A stretch of DNA of 64,000 bases, from NCBI GenBank assembly GCA_017305135.1, contig JAFKNA010000005.1, positions 248,001-312,000 of the forward strand, read 5' to 3'. Position 1 is the stretch's first letter. Every line of letters starts with the position of its first letter. The notes beneath the pieces were generated by a model. The model saw only the letters and a list, made by a program, of their open reading frames with translations. It was not told where the DNA came from and made no database searches. This DNA comes from Lysobacterales bacterium. GTDB lineage: Bacteria; Pseudomonadota; Gammaproteobacteria; Xanthomonadales; Rhodanobacteraceae. A program made the position numbers and the translations under genes. Below, in pieces: positions 42,259 to 51,557 of the stretch.

Positions 42259-43572
42259 CTACAGCTCCCGCAGCGCCGTCGTCACCGGCAGGCGCGCGGC
42301 ACGCAGGGCGGGGAACAGGCCACCGACGAAGCCGATCGCCAGCGCCCACTTGATGCCGGTCCAGACCAGCGCTGGGGTGACGCGGAACTGGAACACCACC
42401 TGGCTGAAGTTGCCGCCGATCGTCGACGCGGTATAGCCGTTGAAGACCAGCCACACGATGGCGGCGCCGAGCGCGCCGCCGGCGAGCGCCAGCAGCATCG
42501 TCTCCAGCAGCACCGAGACCACCACCGGCAGGCCGCGGAAGCCGATCGCGCGCAGCGTGGCGATTTCCCGCGCGCGCGTCGCCACCGCCGCATACATGGT
42601 GTTGAGTGCGCCGAACACGGCGCCGATCGCCATGATCACGCCGATGGTGATGCCGACCACGCGGATCACCTTGGTGATGCCCTCGGACTGCTTGCCGTAG
42701 AAGGCACGCGTGGTGTCCACGTCGACCTTGAGGCGCGGGTCGCCGGTGAGCGCCGCCTTGAAGCCATCGAAGGCGGCCGGCGAGGCCAACTTCACCGTCA
42801 CCGACTGCGCGCTGCTGCCGCGCCGGTAGGCCGAGGCGACCGACTTGACGTCGCCCCAGAGCTCGGACTCGTGCGCATCGCCCGACTCGAACACGCCGAC
42901 GATGGTCCACTCCTGGCCGGACAGCTTGAGCGTCTGGCCGGGAGCGAGGCCGACGAACTGGCGCTCGGCGGCGCGGCCGACGACCAGCTCGCGCAGGCCC
43001 GGCTGGAACGCGCGGCCCTCGACGATGCGCACGTTCGGCCACACCGTCCACGCCGCCTCGCCGACGCCGCGCAGCGACACGTTGGCGTCGCTCGCCGGGT
43101 CGCTCTTCTTCGGGATGTTGGTCACCACGGCGATCTCCGCCGACGCCAGCGGCCGCCCGCTGGCGTCGTGCGCCACGCCGGGCGCCTGCTCGACGACGTC
43201 GATGGCATCGCGGGTCAGCACCGAGTTGGCCTCGCCGCCCGAGCCGCCGCGGAGCACGATGGCGGTGTCCTCGCTGCCGGTCTGCTTCAGCGTCGCGGCC
43301 AGCCCTTCACCCATCGCCAGCAGCGCCACCAGCACGCCGACCACGCCGGCGATGCCGACGACGATCACCGCGGTCGAGCCAAGCCGGCTGCCGAGCGTCG
43401 AAAGCCCGACACGCGTCACCGATAACGTGCGCCGGCCGCCCCGGGTCAGCGTGAGCCAGAGGGCGAGCAGCACGGCCAGGGCCAGGATGACGAGGCCCGG
43501 CAGCGCGATCCAGACCACCAGCCAGACGATTGCGATCAGGAACAGCAGCAGGCCGGACAGGAACTTCTTCAT
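42259..43572 (-). CDS. FtsX/MacB-type ABC permease (second permease)
   Basis: A 437-residue permease of the FtsX/MacB family. Two extra helices at the N-terminus (FLSGLLLFLIAIVWLVVWIALPG, VILALAVLLALWLTL) precede the usual first helix (STAVIVVGIAGVVGVLVALLA). A periplasmic MacB-like domain (about 95-310) follows, then three C-terminal helices with the FtsX motif AVATRAREIATLRAIGFRGLPVVVSVLLE. The final helix ends GLFPALRAARLPVTTALREL. It is the last gene of a four-gene exporter unit (adaptor, ATPase, two permeases) and starts 12 bases after the first permease, so the two probably form a heterodimer. Confidence 0.9.
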   Translation of the reverse strand: MKKFLSGLLLFLIAIVWLVVWIALPGLVILALAVLLALWLTLTRGGRRTLSVTRVGLSTLGSRLGSTAVIVVGIAGVVGVLVALLAMGEGLAATLKQTGSEDTAIVLRGGSGGEANSVLTRDAIDVVEQAPGVAHDASGRPLASAEIAVVTNIPKKSDPASDANVSLRGVGEAAWTVWPNVRIVEGRAFQPGLRELVVGRAAERQFVGLAPGQTLKLSGQEWTIVGVFESGDAHESELWGDVKSVASAYRRGSSAQSVTVKLASPAAFDGFKAALTGDPRLKVDVDTTRAFYGKQSEGITKVIRVVGITIGVIMAIGAVFGALNTMYAAVATRAREIATLRAIGFRGLPVVVSVLLETMLLALAGGALGAAIVWLVFNGYTASTIGGNFSQVVFQFRVTPALVWTGIKWALAIGFVGGLFPALRAARLPVTTALREL

Positions 43573-43584
43573 CGTGGTTCTCCT

Positions 43585-44748
43585 TCAGCGTCCGGCCAGC
43601 GCATCGACGATGCGCAGGCGCATGCCGCGCAGCGCCGGCAGCACCCCGACCAGGAACCCGATCAGGATCATCAGCGCCAGACCCTCGCTCCAGTCGCGCA
43701 GCCCGAGCGCCGGCAACTGGATCATGCCGCCGCTGGCCTTGCCGAGCGCCGGCACCACCGCGGTGGCGAGCAGCATGCCGATGATGCCGCCGACCAGCAG
43801 CATCAGCACCGCCTCGGCCAGCACCAGCGCCAGCACGCTGCGGCTGGAGAAACCCAGCGTCTTCAGCACCGCGAGCTCCGGGATGCGCTCGCGCACCGCC
43901 TGCGCCATGGTGTTGCCGGTGAGGAGGATCAGGGTGAAGAACACCGCCGCGACAATGGCGCTCACGATCAGCCCGATGTTGCCGAGCTGCTTGGCAAACG
44001 AGGCATTGAAGGCATTGGCGGTCTGCGTCCTGGTCTCGTGGTCGGAGTTGGCCGACAGCGCATCGATCGCCTGCGCGACACGGTCGGCCGCGGCGGGATC
44101 GGAAAGCTGCACGACATACCAGCCCACCTCGTGCTGGCCGTACTGGTTGCCCTCGTCGAAATACTTCCAGTGCAGGAAGAACATCTGGTCGGTGCCGTTC
44201 GGCGCATCGGGGGCGACGTCGTAGATGCCGACGATGGTGAACGGCCAGGTCATGTCGCCGTCCTTGCGCGGGAAGATCTGCGAGATCAGCGGCACCTGCT
44301 GGCCGACCTTCCAGCCATAGCGCTCGGCCAGCGCCTTGCCCACCAGCGCGCCATCGCGGGTGTCGGCGAATGCCTTGCGCTGCTCGGGCGTGAGGACGAT
44401 CTCGGGGTTCGAGTCCAGGTAGTTCTGGTCGACGGCGAAGCTCAGCACGAAGTTCTTCGGGTCCTGGTAGACGCCGCCGAACCAGTTCTGGTGGCCGACC
44501 GCCTCCACGCCCGGGATCGCCGCGATGCGTGCCTGCAGGCTCTGCGGCAACCCGGTCATGATCGAGAAGCGCGAGGCCACCACCAGCCGCTCGTTCCCGG
44601 CCAGCGTTTCGCTGCCGCCGCTGAAGGCGACGCGCACCGCATTCAGCAGCCCGAACAGCAGGAACGCGGCGACGATCGACACCAGCGTGAACAGGGTGCG
44701 CGCCTTGCGGCGGGACAGCGCGGCGATGACGAGGTGGAGGTATTTCAT
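43585..44748 (-). CDS. FtsX/MacB-type ABC permease (first permease)
   Basis: A 387-residue permease. The first helix (RTLFTLVSIVAAFLLFGLLNAV) starts after a short basic N-terminus (ALSRRKA). The periplasmic domain (about 45-260) is MacB-like, with GVEAVGHQNWFGGVYQDPKNF. Three helices close the protein, with the FtsX motif VRERIPELAVLKTLGFSSRSVLALVLAEAVLM and the ending GVLPALRGMRLRIVDALAGR. Between it and the ATPase gene lies a composite repeat (44755-44906). Substrate is unknown; MacB relatives export peptides, antibiotics or lipoproteins. Confidence 0.9.
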   Translation of the reverse strand: MKYLHLVIAALSRRKARTLFTLVSIVAAFLLFGLLNAVRVAFSGGSETLAGNERLVVASRFSIMTGLPQSLQARIAAIPGVEAVGHQNWFGGVYQDPKNFVLSFAVDQNYLDSNPEIVLTPEQRKAFADTRDGALVGKALAERYGWKVGQQVPLISQIFPRKDGDMTWPFTIVGIYDVAPDAPNGTDQMFFLHWKYFDEGNQYGQHEVGWYVVQLSDPAAADRVAQAIDALSANSDHETRTQTANAFNASFAKQLGNIGLIVSAIVAAVFFTLILLTGNTMAQAVRERIPELAVLKTLGFSSRSVLALVLAEAVLMLLVGGIIGMLLATAVVPALGKASGGMIQLPALGLRDWSEGLALMILIGFLVGVLPALRGMRLRIVDALAGR

Positions 44749-44754
44749 GGTGGG

Positions 44755-44906
44755 GCCGGGATTGGGGATTCGGGATTCGGGATTGCTGGGAGCTGCAGCC
44801 GGAGCCCTGTGGGAGGGACTTCAGTCCCGATGCTTTCGCTTGCAACGCAGGGCATACCGGCGCACCGCTTTCTCCAATCCCTAATCCCGAATCCCCAATC
44901 CCTGCT
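44755..44906. repeat. composite repeat: GATTCGGG inverted ends around a REP-like palindrome
   Basis: The left flank (about 44755-44786, GGGATTGGGGATTCGGGATT...) and right flank (about 44872-44906, ...AATCCCGAATCCCCAATCCC) are inverted repeats. A REP-like unit with GGGACT/AGTCCC arms lies inside (44809-44830). The right flank forms the last seven codons of the ABC ATPase gene. Confidence 0.7.
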
Positions 44907-45579
44907 CCTCGACCAGCGTCCCCTTGTCCAGGTGCAGCGTGTGGCGCGCATGCTCGGCGGCGCGGGGATCGTGGGTGACCATGATGAGGGTCTTGCCGTG
45001 GTCGCGGTTGAGCATCTGCAGGAGGCCGAGCACGTCTTCCGCCGACTGGCGGTCTAGGTCGCCGGTCGGCTCGTCGCAGACCAGGAAGCGCGGATCGGAG
45101 ACGATCGCGCGGGCGATGGCGACGCGCTGCTGCTGGCCGCCGGAGAGCTCGGTCGGCTTGTGGCTGGCGCGGTCGGCGAGGCCCACCAGTTCCAGCGCGA
45201 TGGCCGCGTTCTTCCTGCGCTGCGCCGCGGAAAGATGGGTCAGCAGCAGCGGCAGCTCGACGTTCTTCTGCGCCGACAATATCGGCAGCAGGTTGTAGAA
45301 CTGGAACACGAAACCGACATTGGCGGCACGCCATTTCGCCAGCGCGCCCTCGCCGAGGCGGTCGATGCGCTGCCCACCGATCGTGATGCTGCCGTCGGTG
45401 GGGGAATCCAGCCCGCCGATCAGGTTGAGCAGCGTCGTCTTGCCCGAGCCCGACGGTCCCATCAGGGCGAGGAAGTCACCCTCGGCGATATCGAGGTTCA
45501 CGTGATGCAGCACCTCGACCTTCTGCCGGCCGCGCTCGTAGACCTTGCTGACATTGCGGATTTCGACCAGGGTCGCCAT
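44881..45579 (-). CDS. MacB/LolD-type ABC transporter ATPase
   Basis: A 232-residue ATP-binding subunit of the LolD/MacB group. It has Walker [10 protein letters not shown] loop [26 protein letters not shown] (group-typical), signature [16 protein letters not shown], Walker [13 protein letters not shown] and H loop [12 protein letters not shown]. The natural end is probably [11 protein letters not shown]; the final residues QGLGIRD are encoded by a GATTCGGG-type repeat that supplies the stop. The start is ATG 45579 ([17 protein letters not shown]); an ATG 12 bases earlier is in frame but less like the family. It lies between the adaptor and permease genes. Confidence 0.92.
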   Translation of the reverse strand: MATLVEIRNVSKVYERGRQKVEVLHHVNLDIAEGDFLALMGPSGSGKTTLLNLIGGLDSPTDGSITIGGQRIDRLGEGALAKWRAANVGFVFQFYNLLPILSAQKNVELPLLLTHLSAAQRRKNAAIALELVGLADRASHKPTELSGGQQQRVAIARAIVSDPRFLVCDEPTGDLDRQSAEDVLGLLQMLNRDHGKTLIMVTHDPRAAEHARHTLHLDKGTLVEEQGLGIRD

Positions 45580-45604
45580 TGCCCACCTCATTGTTCACGC
45601 CTGC

Positions 45605-45695
45605 GTAGATCGGCCTTGCGTGGCCGACGCCGTGCACCTCGCCCATGTCGGGAACGTAGCCCCGACCTGCAAACCTGGCAGCGGCGTCGGCCCCG
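45605..45695. repeat. GTAG/GGTCGG-arm palindromes between ATPase and adaptor genes
   Basis: GTAGATCGGCC pairs with a nearby GGCCGAC, and GTAGCCCCGACCTGC at 45656 recalls the arm of the palindrome at 30618-30663. The region is a mosaic of two such units with no coding content. Confidence 0.5.
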
Positions 45696-45699
45696 CACA

Positions 45700-46932
45700 T
45701 CATTGTTTCACCTTCACCCGCGCGCCATCGTCCATCCCTTCCGGTACAACACGCACCACGCGCATCCCGGCGGCCAGGCCTTCCACCTGGCGCAGATCGC
45801 CGCTGGATTGGCCCGGTGTCACCGGCCGCGCCCGCACCCGGTCGCCGTCCAGCACGAACACGATCTCGTGCCCGCCACGCGAGGCGATCGCGCTTGCCTG
45901 CACCAGCACGCCGGTGGGTGGTGCCGCGCCGGCAACATCCACCGGTTTCGCCTCCTCCAGGAACGACACCCGCACGCCCATGTCCGGCACGATGCGCGCA
46001 TCCTTCTGATCGAGCGCCACGCGCACCTTGACCGTCGCCTTGCTGCGGTCGGCGGTCGGGATGATGGCGATGACGTGGCCCGGGATCTTCCAGTCCGGAT
46101 AGGCATCCAGCACCGCCTCCGTGGGTTGTCTGGACGTGACCCGGTGGATGTAGGACTCGTTGACGTCCACCTCGACCTCCAGCGAATCCATGTCGACGAT
46201 GGTGCCGATGCCGGTGCGGGTGAAGCCACCGCCGGCCGAGAGCGGCGAGACGATCTCGCCGACCTGCGCCGCCTTGGCGATGACGACGCCGGCAAAGGGT
46301 GCGCGCACGGTGCAATAATCGAGCTGAACCCGCGCGCCCTCGACCGCCGCCCGCGCCACGCCGACTTGGCTGCGCTGGGTCGCGAGCTGAGATTCCTGCA
46401 TCGCCACCTGGGTGCGCGCGAGTTCCACCGCCTGCGCCGACACCAGCTTGCGCGCGGCCAGATCCTCGGCGCGGGCAAGGTCGCGCCGGCTCTGCGCCAG
46501 TTCCGCCTGGAACTGCGCGAGCTGCGCCTCGGCCGCCCCCAGCGCGGCTTTCGCCTGCGCCAGCGCCGCCTGCTGCGCGGTGTCCTCGAGGTGCGCCAGC
46601 ACCTGCCCTTCCTCGACGCGCTCGCCTTCCTCGATCAGCACATCGACCAGGGTGCCGGTGATCTGCGCCGACACCGTCGCCTGGCGCCGCGCCACCACGT
46701 AGCCGGTCGCCTGCAGCACCGCCGCGGGACCGCTCGCGGCAGGCGCCACCGCGGTCGCCGCTTCGACCTCGAATGCGGGACTGCTGCGCAGGAACCACCA
46801 GGCGCCGGTCGCGAGAGCGACCAGCAGCAGCACGACCACGCCGCCGACCAGCACGCCGCGGTTGCGCGACGCCGCCGCCGGCGCCTCGCGATCGATGCGC
46901 AACTGATGCAGCAGGTCGGATCTCTCACTCAT
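45700..46932 (-). CDS. MacA-type periplasmic adaptor (membrane fusion protein)
   Basis: A 410-residue HlyD/MacA-type adaptor that links the ABC permeases to an outer-membrane channel. It has one N-terminal helix (GVLVGGVVVLLLVALATGAWWFL), a biotinyl-lipoyl half (VVARRQATVSAQITGTLVDVLIEEGERVEEGQVLA), an Ala/Gln-rich alpha-helical hairpin (about 115-190), the second half-motif (YCTVRAPFAGVVIAKAAQVGEIV) and a beta-barrel domain (about 225-330). No outer-membrane TolC gene is nearby. ATG 46932 is used; a GTG two codons upstream is possible. It begins the exporter unit and is divergent from the FAH gene. Confidence 0.9.
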   Translation of the reverse strand: MSERSDLLHQLRIDREAPAAASRNRGVLVGGVVVLLLVALATGAWWFLRSSPAFEVEAATAVAPAASGPAAVLQATGYVVARRQATVSAQITGTLVDVLIEEGERVEEGQVLAHLEDTAQQAALAQAKAALGAAEAQLAQFQAELAQSRRDLARAEDLAARKLVSAQAVELARTQVAMQESQLATQRSQVGVARAAVEGARVQLDYCTVRAPFAGVVIAKAAQVGEIVSPLSAGGGFTRTGIGTIVDMDSLEVEVDVNESYIHRVTSRQPTEAVLDAYPDWKIPGHVIAIIPTADRSKATVKVRVALDQKDARIVPDMGVRVSFLEEAKPVDVAGAAPPTGVLVQASAIASRGGHEIVFVLDGDRVRARPVTPGQSSGDLRQVEGLAAGMRVVRVVPEGMDDGARVKVKQ

Positions 46933-47095
46933 CGGCACCCGGCGTGACGGACAGCGGAATCGAAGCGGCGCCTATGGTGGCACACGCCCGCACCGCCGTG
47001 CAGCCGGTTTTGCGCGGGCGGGGAACGCCCGGCAACGGCGGGCTTCCGGGCGGCGCTGCTATCCTGCGACCCTTGCCCGTATCGGATCCTGCCGC

Positions 47096-47782
<687 letters not shown>

Positions 47783-47896
47783 GGCGGCGGCGCTCGTGCG
47801 GTGGAAAATCGTCACGCGGGTGCATGGCGGCGCGCGAGGCGCGTAAAGTAGCCGGCGGCCAGCCGGCCGCATCGTTTCCACGCGCAAGGAGATCCC

Positions 47897-48304
47897 ATGA
47901 GCTTCCTTTCCGAGTTCAAGACCTTCGCCATGAAGGGCAACGTGGTCGACATGGCGACGGGTATCGTCATCGGTGCCGCCTTCGGCAAGATCGTCTCCAC
48001 CCTGGTCGATGGCGTGATCATGCCGCCGATCGGCCTCCTCATCGGAGGCATCGACTTCTCGCGCATCCGCACCGTGCTCAAGCCCGCCGCTCCGGACGGT
48101 ACCGGCGAGGTCGCCATCATGTGGGGCGGCTTCATCAACACCGTGATCAGCTTCATCATCATCGCCTTCGCGATCTTCCTGGTCATCAAGGCCATGAATC
48201 GCCTGATGCACCGCGAACCGGTGCCGCCGGAAGAGCCGCCCCCGCCGCCGCCGGAGGTGGAACTCCTGACCGAGATCCGCGACCTGCTGAAGCAGGGCCG
48301 CTGA
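47897..48304 (+). CDS. mscL: large-conductance mechanosensitive channel
   Basis: MscL is the pentameric pore that opens under osmotic downshock. The 135-residue protein has the conserved N-terminus [50 protein letters not shown] (first helix and pore), a short periplasmic loop, a second helix ([23 protein letters not shown]) and the C-terminal helical bundle with a Pro-rich linker ([24 protein letters not shown]). AAGGAG lies 8 bases before the start. Length fits E. coli MscL (136). Confidence 0.97.
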   Translation: MSFLSEFKTFAMKGNVVDMATGIVIGAAFGKIVSTLVDGVIMPPIGLLIGGIDFSRIRTVLKPAAPDGTGEVAIMWGGFINTVISFIIIAFAIFLVIKAMNRLMHREPVPPEEPPPPPPEVELLTEIRDLLKQGR

Positions 48305-48556
48305 GGCGCGGCCGGGCGGGCCACGCCCTCCAGGGTCGCGCCGCCGAATTCAGGCAAGGGCGCTTCTTTCGGGAACGCCGGGCTCCAGCTCGGCACCTTC
48401 CGGGACCGCACACCACGAGAGCGACAGCGGCCGGACAGGAGCCCGGCCCTCCCGGGAGCACCTGCCGCGCCACTGCGGCATCCGCGCATGACCTTTGGCC
48501 CAAATGCAGGCGCCGCATGCGGCGCATAATCGGGGCTTCGCCTTCCGGAGCCCGCC

Positions 48557-49981
48557 ATGCGCCGCCACGCCCTGACGCTCGCCCTGCTTCTGCTCGCCTC
48601 GCCCCTGGCGTTCGCCGCCGGCACGCCGACCGCCTTCGATCCCGCCGACCTCGCCACCGCTGCGGAACTCCGCGACAAGGCGCTGAAGGACGATGCCGCC
48701 TGGGACTTCACCGAGGGACTCACCACCGAGATCGGCCCGCGCCTCGCCGCCAGCGACGAGGATCTCAAGGCCCGCGAGTGGGTGATCGCGAAGTTCAAGG
48801 CGCTCGGTTTCGACAAGGTGTGGACCGAGCCGGTGACCTATCCCAAATGGGTGCGCAGGAGCGAGTCGGGCGCGATCGTGGCGCCGTTCCCGCAACCGCT
48901 GGCGCTGACTGCACTCGGTGGTTCTCCCGATACGCCGGCGGGTGGCCTCAGCGCCGAGGTGGTCGGCTTCCCGACCCTGGACGCGCTGAAGGCGGCCGAT
49001 CCGGCCACGCTCGCCGGCAAGATCGCCTACGTCGGTCCACGCATGCAGGCAACGCAGGCCGGGCGCGGCTACGGCGTCGTCTCCGCGGTGCGCACGCGCG
49101 GGCCGTCGATCGCCTCGGGCAAGGGTGCGGTCGGTTTCCTGCTGCGCTCGGCGGGCACCGGCGATGCCCGCCTGCCGCACACCGGCATGACCCGTTTCGA
49201 GGAGGGCGTGGCGCCGATCCCCGCCGCCGCGCTGTCGGGCCCCGATGCCGACCAGGTGGAGCGCATCCTCGCCATGGGCAAGCCGCTCACGGTAAAGCTC
49301 GCGCTCGATTGCGGCATCGAGGGCGAGTACACCGGCGCCAACGTGATCGGCGAATTGCGCGGCAGCACGCGGCCGGACGAATACTTCATCATGGGCGGGC
49401 ATCTCGATTCCTGGGACCTCGGCACCGGCGCCATCGACGATGCTTCCGGCATCGGCATCGCGGTGGGCGCGGCCCGGCTGATCGCGGCGTTGCCCGAGCG
49501 TCCCGCGCGCAGCATTCGCGTGATCGCCTTCGCCAACGAGGAATCGGGGCTCTATGGCGGCAAGGCCTATGCGGAGGCGCACCGCGAGGACATCGGCAAG
49601 GCGATCCTCGGCGCGGAATCCGACCTCGGCGCCGATCGCATCTACCGCATGACCGCAACGGTCAAGCCGGAAGCGCGCGACGCGCTGGCGCAGATCGCCG
49701 AGGTGCTGAAACCGCTCGACGTCGAATACGACCCCAGCGCACCCGGCAGCGGCGGTTCGGACCTCTCCGCCGTGCATGCGGTCGGCATGGCGGGACTCTC
49801 CCTGCACCAGGACGCGACGCGCTACTTCGACTGGCACCACACCGCCAACGACACGCTGGACAAGATCGACCCGGAACAGCTGCGCCAGAACGTGGCCGTC
49901 TACGTGGTCGCCGCCTACCTTGCGGCACAGGCGAAGGGCGATTTCGGCTCCGCGCCGGGCGCGTTCGCACGCAAGGACTAG
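48557..49981 (+). CDS. secreted M28 family zinc aminopeptidase
   Basis: A 474-residue secreted peptidase. A signal peptide (MRRHALTLALLLLASPLAFA) is followed by a helical segment, a PA-type insert (about 130-250) and the M28 catalytic domain. Metal ligands are visible in order: GGHLDSWD (His near 280), GAIDDASG (Asp near 293), FANEESGLYGG (catalytic Glu and ligand near 328), AESDLGAD and the final His in WHHTANDTLDKID (near 428). This is the bimetal layout of plasma glutamate carboxypeptidase-like M28 enzymes. It stands alone between repeat-bearing gaps. Confidence 0.92.
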   Translation: MRRHALTLALLLLASPLAFAAGTPTAFDPADLATAAELRDKALKDDAAWDFTEGLTTEIGPRLAASDEDLKAREWVIAKFKALGFDKVWTEPVTYPKWVRRSESGAIVAPFPQPLALTALGGSPDTPAGGLSAEVVGFPTLDALKAADPATLAGKIAYVGPRMQATQAGRGYGVVSAVRTRGPSIASGKGAVGFLLRSAGTGDARLPHTGMTRFEEGVAPIPAAALSGPDADQVERILAMGKPLTVKLALDCGIEGEYTGANVIGELRGSTRPDEYFIMGGHLDSWDLGTGAIDDASGIGIAVGAARLIAALPERPARSIRVIAFANEESGLYGGKAYAEAHREDIGKAILGAESDLGADRIYRMTATVKPEARDALAQIAEVLKPLDVEYDPSAPGSGGSDLSAVHAVGMAGLSLHQDATRYFDWHHTANDTLDKIDPEQLRQNVAVYVVAAYLAAQAKGDFGSAPGAFARKD

Positions 49982-49989
49982 GGCACGCC

Positions 49990-50055
49990 GTCGCCTGCAC
50001 GCAGGCTCCTGCCGCGGCGTGCAGACTCGCCGTAGGAGCGAGCGTGCTCGCGACC
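49990..50055. repeat. inverted pair of REP-like palindromes
   Basis: The unit at 49990-50012 is inverted with GCCTGC/GCAGGC arms; the unit at 50032-50055 is direct with GCGAGC/GCTCGC arms. They sit between the convergent ends of the M28 peptidase gene and rlmB. Confidence 0.75.
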
Positions 50056-50068
50056 GGACTGGCGCGGC

Positions 50069-50899
50069 CTACGCTTCGGCTCCGGGCGGGCGGTTCTGGC
50101 GCCACCATTCGCCGAGCAGCACGGCGGCGCTGGCGGCGACGTTCAGGCTTTCCACCTGGCCGCTGCCGGGGATGCTGAGGCGAAGGTCGGCATTGTCGAT
50201 CATCGCCGGGCGCATGCCCTCGCCCTCGGCACCGAGGACCAGCACCAGCCGCGGCGGCAGGGTGGCGGCGTAGAGCGGGGCGGCATCGCGTGGGACGGTG
50301 GCGGCGATCCGATAGCCGCCGCGGCGGAGCAACGCCTGCGCCGCGGCCTCCGCAGCAACGTGTAGCAGCGGCACGAACTCCGCGGCACCCTCGGCCACGC
50401 GCGCGGCGGCTCCGGAGACGTCGAGCCCGGCCGCCGCCGGAACGATCACGCCATGGGCACCGAAATGCGCCGCGCTGCGCAGCAGGGCGCCGAGGTTATG
50501 CGGATTGCCGACGCCATCCAGCCACAGCAGCAGCGAAGGCGTCGGATTCGCGGGCAGCCGCTCCAGCAGGCCCTCCAGCGCCAGCGGCGGCGGGCGCAGC
50601 AGGTCGAAGCAGACGCCCTCGTGATGGCGCGAACCGGTCAGGCGCTCGAGATCCGCCTCGGCGACGACGCGGTAGCCGAGCCGGCGCGCCACGCACCACG
50701 CCAGCACCTCCTTCAGCGCCGGGATGCGGGCCTCGGCGAGGTAGACCTTGCGCAGCGCGTCGGGCCGGCGGGCAAAGGCGGCGAGGCAGGCGTTGACGCC
50801 GTAGATCCGCTGCTCGGCCGTGCGCTCGGCCGGCGGCTGCGCCACGGGTGGACGCGCGCGCCACGGCGAGGGTGGCGGCGGCCCGGGCCGGCGGCTCAT
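50069..50899 (-). CDS. rlmB: SpoU-family rRNA/tRNA 2'-O-methyltransferase, RlmB-like
   Basis: A 276-residue SPOUT enzyme. RlmB methylates G2251 of 23S rRNA. The N-terminal substrate-binding domain starts RIYGVNACLAAFARRPDALRKVYLAE, followed by the trefoil-knot domain with motif 1 DGVGNPHNLGALLRSAAHFGAHGV, motif 2 LVLVLGAEGEGMRPAMID and motif 3 LRLSIPGSGQVESLNVAASAAVLLGEW. An Arg/Pro-rich tail (about 1-28) precedes the domain. Close relatives act on tRNA (TrmH), so the exact target is unproven. The start overlaps the stop of the upstream acetyltransferase gene as ATGA (50896-50899). Confidence 0.88.
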   Translation of the reverse strand: MSRRPGPPPPSPWRARPPVAQPPAERTAEQRIYGVNACLAAFARRPDALRKVYLAEARIPALKEVLAWCVARRLGYRVVAEADLERLTGSRHHEGVCFDLLRPPPLALEGLLERLPANPTPSLLLWLDGVGNPHNLGALLRSAAHFGAHGVIVPAAAGLDVSGAAARVAEGAAEFVPLLHVAAEAAAQALLRRGGYRIAATVPRDAAPLYAATLPPRLVLVLGAEGEGMRPAMIDNADLRLSIPGSGQVESLNVAASAAVLLGEWWRQNRPPGAEA

Positions 50900-51447
50900 G
50901 CGGCATGCTCCCCGCTCGTGCCGATCGCGTACAGCGAGGCGACGACGGAGCGGCCGTCGCAGTCGACGATCGCCGTGCGACGGCTCCATTCGCGCCGGAA
51001 GCCGGTCTTCTCCAGCACCCGGCACGACGCCGGGTTGCCCGGGTAGACCAGTGCGGTGAGGCGTGACATCCCGGGCGTGCGGAGGGCGGCGGGGACGAAC
51101 GCCGCCAGGACCGCGCCCATCAGGCCGCGGCCGTGGAAACGGCGCCCGATCCAGTAGCCGAGTTCGCAGCTCGCGCCTGCATCGGCGCGGTCGGGCTCGA
51201 GGCTGACGCCGCCGATCGCCTGCCCGTCGGAATCGATGGCCCAGGCGCGGCCGCGGGCAGCCACCGCGCGCTCCAGCCAGGCGCGGCCGTCGCCACCGGA
51301 ATAGGGATAGGGATATGCCAGCGCCGGGCCGGTGGCATCAGCGGCCGGATGGGCGTGGAGCCGCACGCTTGCGAGGTCGTCGCGGCGCCACGGGCGGAGC
51401 ACCGCGACGCCACAATCGAGCCGCAGCAGGCCGGGATCGGAAGTCAT
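50896..51447 (-). CDS. GNAT acetyltransferase, RimJ/RimL-like
   Basis: A 183-residue acetyltransferase of the RimJ/RimL group. Features are the N-terminal VAVLRPWRRDDLASVRLHAH, IGGVSLEPDRADAGASCELGYWIGRRFHGRGLMGAVLAAFVPAAL (acetyl-CoA loop) and LTALVYPGNPASCRVLEKTGFRREW. RimJ/L relatives acetylate N-termini of ribosomal proteins or small molecules; the target here is unknown. It overlaps rlmB and is probably co-expressed with it. Confidence 0.88.
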   Translation of the reverse strand: MTSDPGLLRLDCGVAVLRPWRRDDLASVRLHAHPAADATGPALAYPYPYSGGDGRAWLERAVAARGRAWAIDSDGQAIGGVSLEPDRADAGASCELGYWIGRRFHGRGLMGAVLAAFVPAALRTPGMSRLTALVYPGNPASCRVLEKTGFRREWSRRTAIVDCDGRSVVASLYAIGTSGEHAA

Positions 51448-51557
51448 GCGCGCATGCTACACGGGTGGCTCATGCATCGGTTCGCGGTCGGGCGAAGTCG
51501 CCCGCAGCGGGCCGCGGAGGCGTGCCGGCACCCGCGCCAGCCGCGGCTCGACCGCTT

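Noticed and set aside
44881..45579. LolD with LolC/E as lipoprotein-release system
   Set aside because: The presence of a MacA-type adaptor and MacB-like periplasmic domains in the permeases fits a MacAB-like exporter better; LolCDE has no adaptor gene.
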